A model generated the notes under the pieces. That model ran no database searches. It was not told where the DNA came from and saw only the letters and a list, made by a program, of their open reading frames with translations. A stretch of 64,000 nucleotides of DNA from assembly GCA_964391765.1 (NCBI GenBank), contig CAYMNG010000002.1:6066-70065 (forward strand), in the 5' to 3' direction. Position numbers and translations under genes: made by a program. This DNA is from UBA10649 sp964391765. GTDB lineage: Bacteria > Actinomycetota > Actinomycetes > S36-B12. Of this stretch, positions 16,148-24,607 are shown piece by piece. Numbering within the stretch: position 1 is the first letter of the stretch; the number at the start of each line of letters is the position of its first letter.

Positions 16148-17410
16148 TCAGGCGAACGCGGACGCGGCGAGGACCTCGCCGTCGCGGACCCCGCCGGGGA
16201 TCAGGTAGGCGGCCGAGCCGATCGTCGTGTTCCACGTGTTGAACGCGTCGGACTCGGCGATCCGTTGCTGCATCGGGATGAAGCTGGTGCGCGGATCGCG
16301 GGTGTAGGCGGCGAACAGCAGGCCCGCATCCGGCCCGGCGGGTCCGGGACCGCCGTCGTAGGAGTACGGCCGGCGCAGGATCATCTGGCCGGGGTGCGCC
16401 GCGTGTGCGACGCGGACGTGGGCGCCCGGGTCGATGACGGGCAGTCCCCGGTCGTCGACCGCGTCCAACGGCAGCGGATCCGTCTCGCCGGCCGCGCCCA
16501 GCGGTGCCCCGTCCACCAGACGCCGGCCGATGATGCGTTCCTGCGCGACGGGATCGACCATGCTCCATTCGTCCAGGTGCATGCGGATCCGCCGCAGCAC
16601 CAGCACGGTGCCGCGCGCCGACCAGTGCGGACCGTCGGGGAGCCAGACGGCGTCGGACATCTGGGCGGGCGTCGGGTTCACCGTTCCGTCGACCTGGCCC
16701 ATCAGGTTCCGGGTCGCCCCGGTGCCGGACACGGCCGGCCCGCGGAACCCCGGCTGCGACCAGCGGGTCCGGGTGAGCGTGGAGACGGCGAGCACGAGAG
16801 TGCGGATCGCGTGTGACAGGGCCAGCGGATCGTCGCTGCCGACCTGGAGGAGCAGGTCGGTCTGGGGCCAGTCCGGTTCCAGCGCGTCGGTCGAGAACGC
16901 GGGGATCGGTACGAGCTCGGCCGGGATGCGTTCGGCCAGGCCGAGCCGTTCGAGCAGGCGACGGGCGATCCCGACCGTCACGACTACCGCGCCCGGGCCG
17001 GCGACGAGCGCGGGTTCGGGGTCGGCGAGCGGTGCCGTGCCGGCCATGAGTCGGGCCGAGTCGTCGGTGAGCAGGCGCATGACCGCACGCGCGTCGGCCC
17101 GTCGCGGGTGCCGCAGGTCCAGGCCGACGAAGGTCTGCAGGCGGGGCGCCGGTGTCGTGACCCCGGGCTGGTACGGGCCGGGGAGTACCGCCGGCGTGGG
17201 AACGGGCGCTGCCGGAACGGGCGCTGCCGACGCAGGTGCTGCCGGCGTCGGCGTGGGTGCTGCCGGCGTCGGTATCGGCTCGCTCGCCGCCGGCGTGGAT
17301 ACGGCCGACGCGCGGGCGAGCGCGAACCCGCCGGCGGCGCCGAGGATCGCGGCACCGCCGGCGGCGAGGGCGCCGCGACGGGTGAGGACGGGTCGGTCGT
17401 CGGACGTCAT
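16148..17410 (-). CDS. Tat-exported DyP-type peroxidase
   Basis: The 420-residue protein carries a twin-arginine leader (LTRRGALAAGGAAILGAAGG), a Pro/Thr/Ala linker to about residue 80, and a dye-decolorising peroxidase domain with the GxxDG motif (MGQVDGT) and the proximal-haem His region HVRVAHAAHPGQMILRR. The group includes EfeB, a periplasmic haem peroxidase linked to iron uptake. The copper chaperone gene immediately upstream, only five bases away, suggests a shared role in metal or oxidative-stress handling outside the membrane. No efeU or efeO gene is visible. Confidence 0.9.
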   Translation of the reverse strand: MTSDDRPVLTRRGALAAGGAAILGAAGGFALARASAVSTPAASEPIPTPAAPTPTPAAPASAAPVPAAPVPTPAVLPGPYQPGVTTPAPRLQTFVGLDLRHPRRADARAVMRLLTDDSARLMAGTAPLADPEPALVAGPGAVVVTVGIARRLLERLGLAERIPAELVPIPAFSTDALEPDWPQTDLLLQVGSDDPLALSHAIRTLVLAVSTLTRTRWSQPGFRGPAVSGTGATRNLMGQVDGTVNPTPAQMSDAVWLPDGPHWSARGTVLVLRRIRMHLDEWSMVDPVAQERIIGRRLVDGAPLGAAGETDPLPLDAVDDRGLPVIDPGAHVRVAHAAHPGQMILRRPYSYDGGPGPAGPDAGLLFAAYTRDPRTSFIPMQQRIAESDAFNTWNTTIGSAAYLIPGGVRDGEVLAASAFA

Positions 17411-17415
17411 CGGTG

Positions 17416-18204
17416 TCAGTGCCTCGCCATCGCGCCGGGGTAGGACTCGTTGGCGCCGTGGAAGACCCGGACGATCGGCCGGACCGTCACCAGTCCGCCG
17501 TCGGCGGTCACCAACGTCACCGGGACGGTCGAACCGGCGGCCAGCGCCCGGCGCAGGTCCAACAACATGATGTGGTTCCCGCCGGGCGCGAGGGTCACCG
17601 TCCCGCCGGCCGGGACGACGAAACCGCCGGACTTCTGCTGCATGACGGACTGCCCGTCCTGCAGGACGACCTCGTGCAGCTGCAGTGCCGGCGCGACCGG
17701 GCTCATCGCGGCGATGACGCGGATCGGCGCGTTCGTCGGGTTGGTCAGCGTGCCGAACAGCGCCGACATCGCCGTGCGCGGCGCGGCCTTGACCCAGGCG
17801 TCGGTCAGCCGCAGCCGGGTCGTCGTGATCGGCCGACCGGTGTCCCAGCGCGGACGCTTCGCCGGGTCCGTGCAGGAATAGACCCGGCCGTGGACGACGG
17901 CGGTCATCCCCGACAGGGCGCAGCGGGACCCGGCGTGGGGGGAATCGTGCGCGGCGGCCGGTGCCGCGGCGCCGACGAGGGCGACGGCGGCGATGGTGGC
18001 GGCCGTGACGGTGGCCGCCAACTGGGCGAGGAGTCTGGCGGCCCCCGCGCGCAGGGGGGTCGGCCGGCGTCGGTCCGGGTTCGGTCGGGACAGGTTGGCG
18101 CGGGACCGGTTCGGCCGGTACAGGTTGGCGCGGGACCGGTTCGGTCGGGTCAGGTTCGGTCGGTCCGGGTTCGGTCGGGACAGGTTGGGGCGAGCGTGGG
18201 TCAT
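17416..18204 (-). CDS. PCu(A)C-family copper chaperone with repeat-encoded N-terminus
   Basis: The 262-residue protein ends in a PCu(A)C domain: a Met in MSALFGTLTNP, the LHEVVLQDG His, a Met after QSVM, and GGNHIMLLDL with the H-x-M pair. These hold Cu(I) for delivery to cytochrome oxidase and similar targets. A hydrophobic export segment lies near residues 60-85. Before it, residues 5-44 are eight R-P/A-N-x-x pentapeptides encoded by a 15-base minisatellite, which is unusual for a signal peptide. The ATG follows AAGGACCCCC. It sits directly upstream of the DyP peroxidase gene in one operon. Confidence 0.85.
   Translation of the reverse strand: MTHARPNLSRPNPDRPNLTRPNRSRANLYRPNRSRANLSRPNPDRRRPTPLRAGAARLLAQLAATVTAATIAAVALVGAAAPAAAHDSPHAGSRCALSGMTAVVHGRVYSCTDPAKRPRWDTGRPITTTRLRLTDAWVKAAPRTAMSALFGTLTNPTNAPIRVIAAMSPVAPALQLHEVVLQDGQSVMQQKSGGFVVPAGGTVTLAPGGNHIMLLDLRRALAAGSTVPVTLVTADGGLVTVRPIVRVFHGANESYPGAMARH
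18073..18192 (-). repeat. 15-base minisatellite in the copper chaperone gene
   Basis: Eight 15-base units related to CCGGTTCGGTCGGGT lie in frame and encode RPNLS, RPNPD, RPNLT, RPNRS, RANLY, RPNRS, RANLS and RPNPD on the minus strand. The unit keeps the frame. It gives a strongly basic tract ahead of the export signal. Confidence 0.85.
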
Positions 18205-18259
18205 GGGGGTCCTTCGACGTCGGTGGGCCGGCACCGCGTCGACGGACGGGTGGCCGGGG

Positions 18260-18780
18260 TCAGGTCATGGCAGTGCCGGCACGGGTGCCAAGACCCGTGC
18301 CGGCGACCGGCGGCCCACGTCGGGTGACGTGGTAGCGCGCGGCGACCGGCGCGCCGACGTGGTGGTGGTAGCCGCCGACCGGGGCCGGTCGGCGCTGCGG
18401 TGTGACGACCAGCGGCCGCGGCGCACCCAGCACGCTTGCCCAGAACGTCAGCCAGCGGCCGACCAGTTCGTCCGTGTACGAGATCAGGACGGCGGCCCCC
18501 GCGGCGGCCGTCACATGCGCCGCGACCATGGGCACTGGGCCCGCGCCGCCGCCCGGGCCGGGGTGGTGGGCGGTGACCGACAGCACGAGGTGCGCCAGAC
18601 CCTGGCCGACGAGGAGCAGGGCGAGCACCGGCACCGGGCGCAGGGCCGTTCCGGACAGCGCGGCGCCGAGGCCGACCGACAGCAGCACGGCGATGACGAC
18701 GCCCGCCGGGCCGGGGAGCGATCCCCCGGCGGCGCAATGGCCNNNNNNNNNNTCAGCACGCTCAGCGTCGCGCCCACCAT
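18260..18780 (-). CDS. Membrane protein interrupted by an assembly gap
   Basis: Read on the minus strand, the gene likely starts at the ATG at 18780 (MVGATLSVL), is interrupted by ten N, and resumes in an open frame with three to four hydrophobic helices followed by a His-rich tail (GGYHHHVGAP) and the stop at 18260. The two parts do not join in frame across ten bases, so the gap length is not real. I do not recognise the family. It is the third gene in line with the copper chaperone and DyP genes and may belong to their operon. Confidence 0.55.
18743..18752. other. Scaffold gap (10 N)
   Basis: Ten undetermined bases interrupt a membrane-protein gene. The same number of N occurs at two other places, so it is a placeholder and the true length is unknown. 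Confidence 0.95.
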
Positions 18781-18873
18781 GGTGGTGCGCGACAGCCGAC
18801 GACCGGACACGCTGGGCAGTCTACGAACACCGATTCCCGGATCGGGCGCCGGCGGCGGTGGCACGCTGTCCCG

Positions 18874-20073
18874 ATGGCGGATCCGGCGCAGCGAACACTG
18901 TTGGCGGACGTCGAGGACCTGCTGCCGGAGTTCGGCCTGGCCGACGTCATGCGGGCGCGTCCGGCCGGGATCGGGAGCCTCGCCCACGCGGTCCGGATCG
19001 CGTTGGCGGTGACGGTGTCCTGGCTCGTGGCCGGGACGATCTCGCACAGTGCGCTCGCCCTGTTCGCACCGGTCACGACCCTCCTGGTCGTCCAGTCGTC
19101 GCCGTGGACGACGCTCGGCGTGTCCGTGCAACGCACCCTGGGCACCGGCCTGGGCGTCCTCCTCGCGTCGGTCTACGTCAACGTCGTCGGCCTGACCTGG
19201 TGGTCCTTCCTCGTCGGGGTCCTCGTCTCGCTGCTCGTCGCGCGACTGCTGCCGTGGTCGATCGGAGGGCAGTTGCAGATCCCGGTCGCCGTCGTGTTCG
19301 TCCTCGCCCTGGGCCCGGGCTCGGCCGAGCAGGACGCCTGGCGGGACCTCGACGTGCTCATCGGCGGGATCGTCGGGCTCGCAGCGGTTTTCGTGCTCCC
19401 GACCCGACCGCGGCCCGAGCCGTTCGAAGCCGCGCTGCGTCGGTACCGCGACGCGATCGTCGACCTCACGCAGCGGCTCGGCGCGGAGTCCGGTCGCCAG
19501 CCGGTCCCGCTGCCGGCCGGGACGACGCACGACTACGTCTACGCCAGCCGGCGGCTTCGCGACGTCGCGACGCAGGCGCGCGACGAGCTCGACCGCCTGG
19601 GCCAGGCGGCGGCGCTGAACCTGCGCGCCGGGACGGTCCCGGCCGCACTCGCGGCGCGCGCGCTTCGCCTGCGGCGGCTGTCCGGCGTCGGCCTGCAGGT
19701 GCGCGGACTCGTGGGCGTGGCGAACTCGCTGTACGACCGGGCCGACGTCGAGCCGACGCTGAGCGCGTCGACGTTCGCCGCGCTGGTCGACGACCTCGGG
19801 CGCCTCATGCGCGCCGCGCTCGGCGATCCGGACTCCGATCGCGAGGTCGGCCCGGCAGACGCGACCGCGGTCGACGCGGCGTCCGAGCGGCTCGGCGCCG
19901 CGATCCAGGCGGCTGCGGTCGAGGTGTCGCGGCGCCAGGACCAGGTCGGGCAGATGCTGGACTCGGTGTCGATACTGGGGCGGATCGAGCAGCTTCGACG
20001 CCAACTGGCCGCCTTCCCGCGGCAGCCGGGGGCGACGGTCGTGGACGAGGGCGGAGGCGCGGATGTGCGGTAG
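18874..20073 (+). CDS. FUSC/aromatic-acid exporter family membrane protein
   Basis: The 399-residue protein has about six transmembrane helices in residues 35-180 (including LALFAPVTTLLVVQSSPWTTLGVSVQRTLGTGLG, the typical FUSC/ArAE segment), followed by a long cytoplasmic helical region. Members of the group export aromatic carboxylates or are otherwise uncharacterised transport proteins. It is divergent from the gapped membrane-protein gene and overlaps the next gene by 11 bases, suggesting coupling with the SRAP gene. Confidence 0.8.
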   Translation: MADPAQRTLLADVEDLLPEFGLADVMRARPAGIGSLAHAVRIALAVTVSWLVAGTISHSALALFAPVTTLLVVQSSPWTTLGVSVQRTLGTGLGVLLASVYVNVVGLTWWSFLVGVLVSLLVARLLPWSIGGQLQIPVAVVFVLALGPGSAEQDAWRDLDVLIGGIVGLAAVFVLPTRPRPEPFEAALRRYRDAIVDLTQRLGAESGRQPVPLPAGTTHDYVYASRRLRDVATQARDELDRLGQAAALNLRAGTVPAALAARALRLRRLSGVGLQVRGLVGVANSLYDRADVEPTLSASTFAALVDDLGRLMRAALGDPDSDREVGPADATAVDAASERLGAAIQAAAVEVSRRQDQVGQMLDSVSILGRIEQLRRQLAAFPRQPGATVVDEGGGADVR

Positions 20074-20791
20074 GTACGTGTCCGTGTCGGACGCCGCCGA
20101 GGTCGCCGCGTGGTTCGACGCGGCGCCGCCGGAGCGTGCGCTCGCGCCGGACTACAACGTCGCGCCCACGAAGCCGGTCTACGTCGTCGCCGCGCCCCGG
20201 ACACCGGGCCCGGCCGCGCGGGCGGTGCTCGTCGCCCGCTGGGGGCTGGTGCCCTCGTGGGCGAGGGACCCCGCCATCGGATCGCGGATGATCAACGCCC
20301 GGGCGGAGACCGTCGCCGAGAAGCCGGCCTTCCGGCGGGCCTTCGCACGGCGACGGTGCCTGATCCCCGCGAACGGCTACTACGAGTGGCACCAGCCGTC
20401 GTCGGACCCGGCCGGTGGGTCGTCGGGCCGGGCGCGCAAGCAGCCGTACTACATCCATCGTGCCGACGACGGTCTGCTGGCCCTCGCCGGCCTGTACGAG
20501 TGGTGGCACGACCGCAACCTCCCCGAGGACGACCACGCCTCCTGGCTGCTCACGTGCACGGTGGTCACGACGAACGCGCCGGACGACCTCGGGCGCATCC
20601 ACGACCGGATGCCGATGATCGTCGAGGCCGAGGACTGGTCGACCTGGTTGGACCGCGACGTGGACGGCGGCGCGGTGCCGCACCTGATGCGGCCGGCGTC
20701 GGTCAGCGGGCTGGCGGCGTACCCCGTGTCGACCCGGGTGAACGCCGTCGGCAACAACGGCCCGGAACTCATCGCGCCGGCGGGGGAATGA
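20063..20791 (+). CDS. SRAP (HMCES/YedK) abasic-site processing protein
   Basis: The 242-residue protein starts with MCGRY, so Cys2 becomes the N-terminal catalytic residue that forms a thiazolidine crosslink with abasic sites in single-stranded DNA. Other landmarks are NVAPTKPV, the NARAETVAEKPAFRRAF motif, GYYEWH with the catalytic Glu, and the HDRMPMIV His. It protects abasic sites during replication. The gene overlaps the upstream FUSC gene by 11 bases. Its last codons contain the -35 element of the SigR-type promoter for the next gene. Confidence 0.93.
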   Translation: MCGRYVSVSDAAEVAAWFDAAPPERALAPDYNVAPTKPVYVVAAPRTPGPAARAVLVARWGLVPSWARDPAIGSRMINARAETVAEKPAFRRAFARRRCLIPANGYYEWHQPSSDPAGGSSGRARKQPYYIHRADDGLLALAGLYEWWHDRNLPEDDHASWLLTCTVVTTNAPDDLGRIHDRMPMIVEAEDWSTWLDRDVDGGAVPHLMRPASVSGLAAYPVSTRVNAVGNNGPELIAPAGE

Positions 20792-20810
20792 AGGCCCGAC
20801 GGGACGCGTT
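20784..20810 (+). promoter_or_regulatory. SigR-type (thiol-stress) promoter of the sigR gene
   Basis: The sequence is GGGAAT-N18-GTT, an exact match to the SigR/SigH promoter consensus in elements and spacing. The GGGAAT overlaps the stop codon of the SRAP gene. It would make sigR autoregulated, as in Streptomyces and mycobacteria. The expected start point lies close to an in-frame GTG at 20820. Confidence 0.85.
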
Positions 20811-20894
20811 GCCCCCGTCGTGCTCCTGCTGACCCCGGACGTCGGGCGGATCGACGTCGGACTGTTCGTCGGCGGCGGGCTAGGCTCGGTCGGG

Positions 20895-21500
20895 ATGGAC
20901 GAGTCGACGGTCGAGACGCCCGAGGAGGCCGCGGCGCGCTTCGAGCGTGACGCGCTGCCCTTCCTCGACCAGCTCTACGGCGCGGCGTTGCGGATGACCC
21001 GGAATCCGGCCGACGCCGAGGACCTCGTCCAGGAGACGTACCTGAAGGCCTATGCGGCCTTCGCCTCGTTCACCGCGGGCACGAACCTGCGGGCGTGGTT
21101 GTTCCGGATCCTGACGAACACGTACATCAACATCTACCGCAAGAAGCAGCGCCAGCCGTTCCAGACCGGCACCGACGACCTGACCGACGGTCAACTGCAC
21201 GAGGCGGAGAGCCACACCGCCACCGGCCTGAAGTCGGCCGAGGCCGTCGCGTTGGACCGCCTCGCCGACGAGGACGTCGTCTCCGCACTGGCGCAGGTTC
21301 CCGAGGACTTTCGGATCGCGGTCTACCTCGCCGACGTCGAAGGGTTCTCCTACAAGGAGATCGCCGAGATCATGGACACCCCGATCGGCACGGTGATGTC
21401 CCGGCTCCATCGGGGGCGCCGGCTGCTGCGGACCCTGCTCGCGGACTACGCGGTCGAGCGCGGACTGATCCCGGCGACCGACGGAGGTGGTCGGTCGTGA
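20895..21500 (+). CDS. sigR: SigR/SigH-type ECF sigma factor
   Basis: The 201-residue protein is a group ECF12 sigma factor. Region 2 includes ADAEDLVQETYLKAYAAFASFTAGTNLRAWLFRILTNTYIN and region 4 includes VYLADVEGFSYKEIAEIMDTPIGTVMSRLHRGRRLL. It directs transcription of thiol-oxidative stress genes and is held inactive by the RsrA-type protein encoded next, with which it overlaps as GTGA. The ATG at 20895 lies eight bases after TAGGCT, an independent housekeeping-type promoter. An in-frame GTG at 20820 could give a form 25 residues longer from the SigR-type promoter. The symbol sigR/sigH reflects orthology by sequence and context. Confidence 0.93.
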   Translation: MDESTVETPEEAAARFERDALPFLDQLYGAALRMTRNPADAEDLVQETYLKAYAAFASFTAGTNLRAWLFRILTNTYINIYRKKQRQPFQTGTDDLTDGQLHEAESHTATGLKSAEAVALDRLADEDVVSALAQVPEDFRIAVYLADVEGFSYKEIAEIMDTPIGTVMSRLHRGRRLLRTLLADYAVERGLIPATDGGGRS

Positions 21501-21775
21501 GCTGCGGCAACCCGCACGAGAAGCCGTGCGAGGAGGTGCTGGCCCTCGTCTACGGATTCCTCGACGGCGAGATCGACGACCGGACCCGCCAGGAGATCGC
21601 CGAGCACCTCGACGAGTGCGGCCCGTGCCTGCGCCAGTACGGCCTCGAGCAGGCGGTCAAGTCCTTGGTGCAGCGCTCGTGCACCTGCCCGAACGCCCCC
21701 GAGCAGTTGCGGATCCGGATCGTCACGACCATCCGGGCCGTCGGTGTCTGGCGGACCGAGCCGCGCACGGACTAG
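21497..21775 (+). CDS. rsrA: Zinc-binding anti-sigma factor (RsrA/RshA)
   Basis: The 92-residue protein is a ZAS anti-sigma factor. The predicted zinc ligands are Cys11, His37, Cys41 and Cys44 (HLDECGPC gives H-x3-C-x2-C), the same numbering as in RsrA, plus a Cys-Thr-Cys pair at 62-64. Oxidation of these cysteines releases zinc and frees the sigma factor. Its GTG start overlaps the sigR stop by four bases. Confidence 0.92.
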   Translation: MSCGNPHEKPCEEVLALVYGFLDGEIDDRTRQEIAEHLDECGPCLRQYGLEQAVKSLVQRSCTCPNAPEQLRIRIVTTIRAVGVWRTEPRTD

Positions 21776-21800
21776 CGGCGCGCTCGGCGCACGGCCCCGC

Positions 21801-21857
21801 CGACCTTGAGCTTGTACCGGGTCCGCCGGGGAAACACGCGGTACAACCTCAAGGTCG
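21801..21857. repeat. Interspersed inverted repeat, copy 2 of 3
   Basis: CGACCTTGAG at 21801-21810 is mirrored exactly by CTCAAGGTCG at 21848-21857, with inner arms TTGTACCG and CGGTACAA. The 57-base unit closely matches the copies near 4.2 kb and 36.4 kb. It lies between rsrA and the biotinyl-protein gene, which run in the same direction. Confidence 0.8.
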
Positions 21858-21894
21858 AGGCCGGGGTGAGGTCCGGCGTTGCTAACCTGCGTTC

Positions 21895-22128
21895 GTGGAC
21901 AGGGCGCAGCCGAGGCAGCAGACGGTTCGGGCCGAACTCGTCGCGTCGGTGCACTCGGTCGTCGTGCGGGTCGGCGATGCGGTCGTCGTCGGCGACACCC
22001 TCGTCATCTTGGAGTCGATGAAGATGGAGATCCCCGTCGTCGTCGAGGCCGCCGGCACGGTGTACGAGATCGCCGTGGCGCCCGGGGACGTCGTCCGCGA
22101 GGGCGACGTCATCGCCATCGTCCGCTGA
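21895..22128 (+). CDS. Stand-alone biotinyl/lipoyl-domain protein
   Basis: The 77-residue protein is a single biotinyl domain with the attachment site ESMKMEIPV, where the Lys between the two Met is modified. It corresponds in size and position to mycobacterial TB7.3, which is also next to sigH-rshA. Its carboxylase partner is unknown. The GTG start is six bases after TAACCT (21883-21888), so the message is probably leaderless and independent of sigR-rsrA. Confidence 0.88.
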   Translation: MDRAQPRQQTVRAELVASVHSVVVRVGDAVVVGDTLVILESMKMEIPVVVEAAGTVYEIAVAPGDVVREGDVIAIVR

Positions 22129-22164
22129 CTCCCACGTCGCGGCCAGCGCAGGTCCGGAGGGCAG

Positions 22165-22926
22165 ATGCCGTTGACGCCGGGGGAGGCCGACCGGTTGCTG
22201 CTGTTCGTGCAGGCGAGCCTGGCGCGCCGGCGCCACGAGCGCGGCCTGCGGCTGAACATCCCGGAGGCGCGGGCGCTGATCGCCGACGCCGTGTGCGAAT
22301 GGGCGCGCGACGGGGAGGACCTGCCGACGACGATCGCCCGGGCGCGGGCGTTGCTGCGCGTCGCTGACGTCCTGCCCGGCGTTCCGGCGGCACTGCCGGA
22401 GATCCGCGTCGAGGCGCGGTTCGACGACGGGACGCGCCTGGTCGTGGTGAAGGACCCGTTCGCCGGGTCCGGGTCGGACCGCGTCGATCTGGCGCCGGAC
22501 CGGACGACGCCGGCCCCGTCGGCCACCGCGCAGGTGGAGATCGAGAACGTGGCCCGGACGGCGATCGGCATCACCTCGCACATCCACCTCGCGGAGGTCA
22601 ACCCGCGGCTGCGACTGGACCGGTCGGCCGCGTTCGGCATGCGACCGGCGATCCCCACGGGGCAGACCCGGTGGATCGAGCCGGGTCAGCGGATCGTCCT
22701 GCCGATCCGACCGATCGGCGGTGCGCGGATCGCGGTGGGCACGTCCGGCGCGGTCGACGGCCGGCTCGACGACCCGAAGGTGCGCGAACGGGCACTGACG
22801 CTGCTGCGCGAGTGCGGCTACCTCGACGTGGTCGACGGTGCGCCCGTCGGCGACGGTGCGCTGGCCGACGCCGCCGGCGCCCGCCTCGTCGACCGGCTGC
22901 GCCCGGCCGCGGACGGGGCACCGTGA
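22165..22926 (+). CDS. Urease gamma-beta fusion subunit, divergent type
   Basis: The 253-residue protein joins a gamma-like domain (LTPGEADRLLLFVQASLARRRHERGLRLNIPEA, residues 3-37, then the ARDGEDLP motif) to a beta-like domain (VEIENVARTAIGITSHIHLAEVNPRLRLDRSAAFGMRPAIPTG). The beta core keeps the SHxHxxEVN pattern but differs from the usual GSHYHFFEVN. It precedes the alpha-like gene with a GTGA overlap. A ureA-ureB fusion is normal in some actinobacteria, but this one is clearly a divergent paralogue. Confidence 0.85.
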   Translation: MPLTPGEADRLLLFVQASLARRRHERGLRLNIPEARALIADAVCEWARDGEDLPTTIARARALLRVADVLPGVPAALPEIRVEARFDDGTRLVVVKDPFAGSGSDRVDLAPDRTTPAPSATAQVEIENVARTAIGITSHIHLAEVNPRLRLDRSAAFGMRPAIPTGQTRWIEPGQRIVLPIRPIGGARIAVGTSGAVDGRLDDPKVRERALTLLRECGYLDVVDGAPVGDGALADAAGARLVDRLRPAADGAP

Positions 22927-24572
22927 CCGCGCGCGAGTACGGGCCGATCGAGGACGACGTCGTCGTCCTCGGCGACACCCGACTGCGGCTGCGGATCGAC
23001 GCGCGGGTCGCGGACGGCGGCGACGAGTTCCGGGTCGGGTTCGCCAAGACCGGACGCGACGGCCTCGGGCTGATCGCCCGTGGCGCGCGCGAGACCTGCG
23101 ACGTCCTCATCACCAACGTCGTCGTCCTGGACCCGGTCGACGGCGTTCGGGTGGCGAGCATCGGGATCCGCGCCGGTCGCATCAGCGGGATCGGCAAGGC
23201 CGGCAACCCCGACACGACCGACGGTGTCGACGTCGTCGTCGGGACGGGGACGGTCGTCATCGACGGCGACGGGCTGATCGCGACGCCGGGGGGGATCGAC
23301 ACCCACGTGCACACCCTCAGCCCCCGCGTCCTTCGGGCGGAGATCTCCTCCGGTGTGACGACGGTCATCGGCCAGGAGGCCGGACCGATGTGGGGGGTGG
23401 GCCTGGGTTCGGCGTGGGTGATCGAGCGCGGACTGCGCGCGATGGACACGTTCCCGGTGAACGTCGGGCTGCTCGGCCGGGGGTCGGCCGCGCGCGCCGA
23501 CGCGATCCGTGAGTGCGCCGACGCGCACACCTGCGGGCTGAAGGTGCACGAGGACACCGGTGCGACGCTGCGGACGATCGACACCGCGTTGCGCGTCGCG
23601 GACGAGTACGACGTCCAGGTCGCGCTGCACACCGACGGCCTGAACGAGACGCTGTCGGTGCGGGACACGCTCGCGGTCCTCGACGGCCGCGGCCTGCACG
23701 CGTACCACGTCGAGGGTTGCGGTGGCGGTCACGCGCCGGACGTGCTCGAGCTCGCCGGGCACGACAACGTGCTCGCCTCGTCGACGAACCCGACGCTGCC
23801 GTACGGGGTGAACGCCGTCGCCGAGCATCTCGACATGATCCTGCTGTGCCACGGGATGAACCCGGACAACGACAGCGACGTGCGGATCGCCCGCGCGCGC
23901 GTGCGCGGGGTCACGATGGCGGCCGAGGGCCGGCTGCACGACCTCGGCGTGATCTCGGTGACCTCGTCGGACGCGCAGGGGATGGGGCGGGCCGGCGAGA
24001 CGTGGTGGCGCACGTTCGCCCTGGCCGGTGTGCTCGCCGGGACCGACGCGGACCGGCCGGCGCACGACAACGAGCGGATCCTGCGCTACCTGGCGAAGAT
24101 CACGATCAACCCGGCACTCGTGCACGGCCTCGCGCACGAGGTGGGCCGGTTGGCCGTCGGCCACCTCGCCGACATCGTGCTGTGGCGGCCGGAGTCGTTC
24201 GCGGCCAAGCCGCAGCTGGTGATCAAGGGCGGCTTCCCGGCGTGGGGGGTGACCGGGGACCCGAACGCGTCGATCGACACCGCCGAGCCGTTGGTCCTCG
24301 GTGCGCAGTGCGGTGCCTACGGCGTGGTCGCGTCGGACCTGCCGGTGCTGTTCTCCAACCACGCGGCGGTCGCGCAGACCGCCAGTCCGGTCGCTCGCCG
24401 CGTCGTCCCGGTCCGCGGCGCCCGAACCGTACGCGCCACCGACCTGGTCCGGGGCGGGGTCGTCGGTGAGGTCCGCGTCCGGGCCGACGGATCGGCGGTC
24501 ACCTGGAACGGCGAGCCGTTGACGATGGCGCCGGTCGCCCGGGTGCCGATCTCACGCATGCACTACTGGTAG
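22923..24572 (+). CDS. Urease alpha-subunit paralogue with intact metal site, no accessory genes nearby
   Basis: The 549-residue protein aligns with UreC. Expected catalytic residues are all present: His128 and His130 (GGIDTHVH), the carbamylated Lys207 and His209 (GLKVHED), His236 (VALHTD), His270 (GGGHAPD), Cys309 and His310 (LLCHGM), and Asp350 (TSSDAQGMGR). However the flap is CHGMNP rather than CHHLDP, HEDTG replaces HEDWG, and the GGGTGP region is GQEAGP. It may hydrolyse urea or another ureido/amide substrate. No ureD, E, F or G gene is nearby. It overlaps its gamma-beta partner by four bases. Confidence 0.85.
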   Translation: MTAREYGPIEDDVVVLGDTRLRLRIDARVADGGDEFRVGFAKTGRDGLGLIARGARETCDVLITNVVVLDPVDGVRVASIGIRAGRISGIGKAGNPDTTDGVDVVVGTGTVVIDGDGLIATPGGIDTHVHTLSPRVLRAEISSGVTTVIGQEAGPMWGVGLGSAWVIERGLRAMDTFPVNVGLLGRGSAARADAIRECADAHTCGLKVHEDTGATLRTIDTALRVADEYDVQVALHTDGLNETLSVRDTLAVLDGRGLHAYHVEGCGGGHAPDVLELAGHDNVLASSTNPTLPYGVNAVAEHLDMILLCHGMNPDNDSDVRIARARVRGVTMAAEGRLHDLGVISVTSSDAQGMGRAGETWWRTFALAGVLAGTDADRPAHDNERILRYLAKITINPALVHGLAHEVGRLAVGHLADIVLWRPESFAAKPQLVIKGGFPAWGVTGDPNASIDTAEPLVLGAQCGAYGVVASDLPVLFSNHAAVAQTASPVARRVVPVRGARTVRATDLVRGGVVGEVRVRADGSAVTWNGEPLTMAPVARVPISRMHYW

Positions 24573-24607
24573 TGGCGGACGCCCCGGTCACGCCCGGGGA
24601 CCGGGGC

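Noticed and set aside
22165..24572. Canonical urease operon
   Set aside because: Accessory genes are missing and several loop residues differ, so it is called a divergent paralogue.
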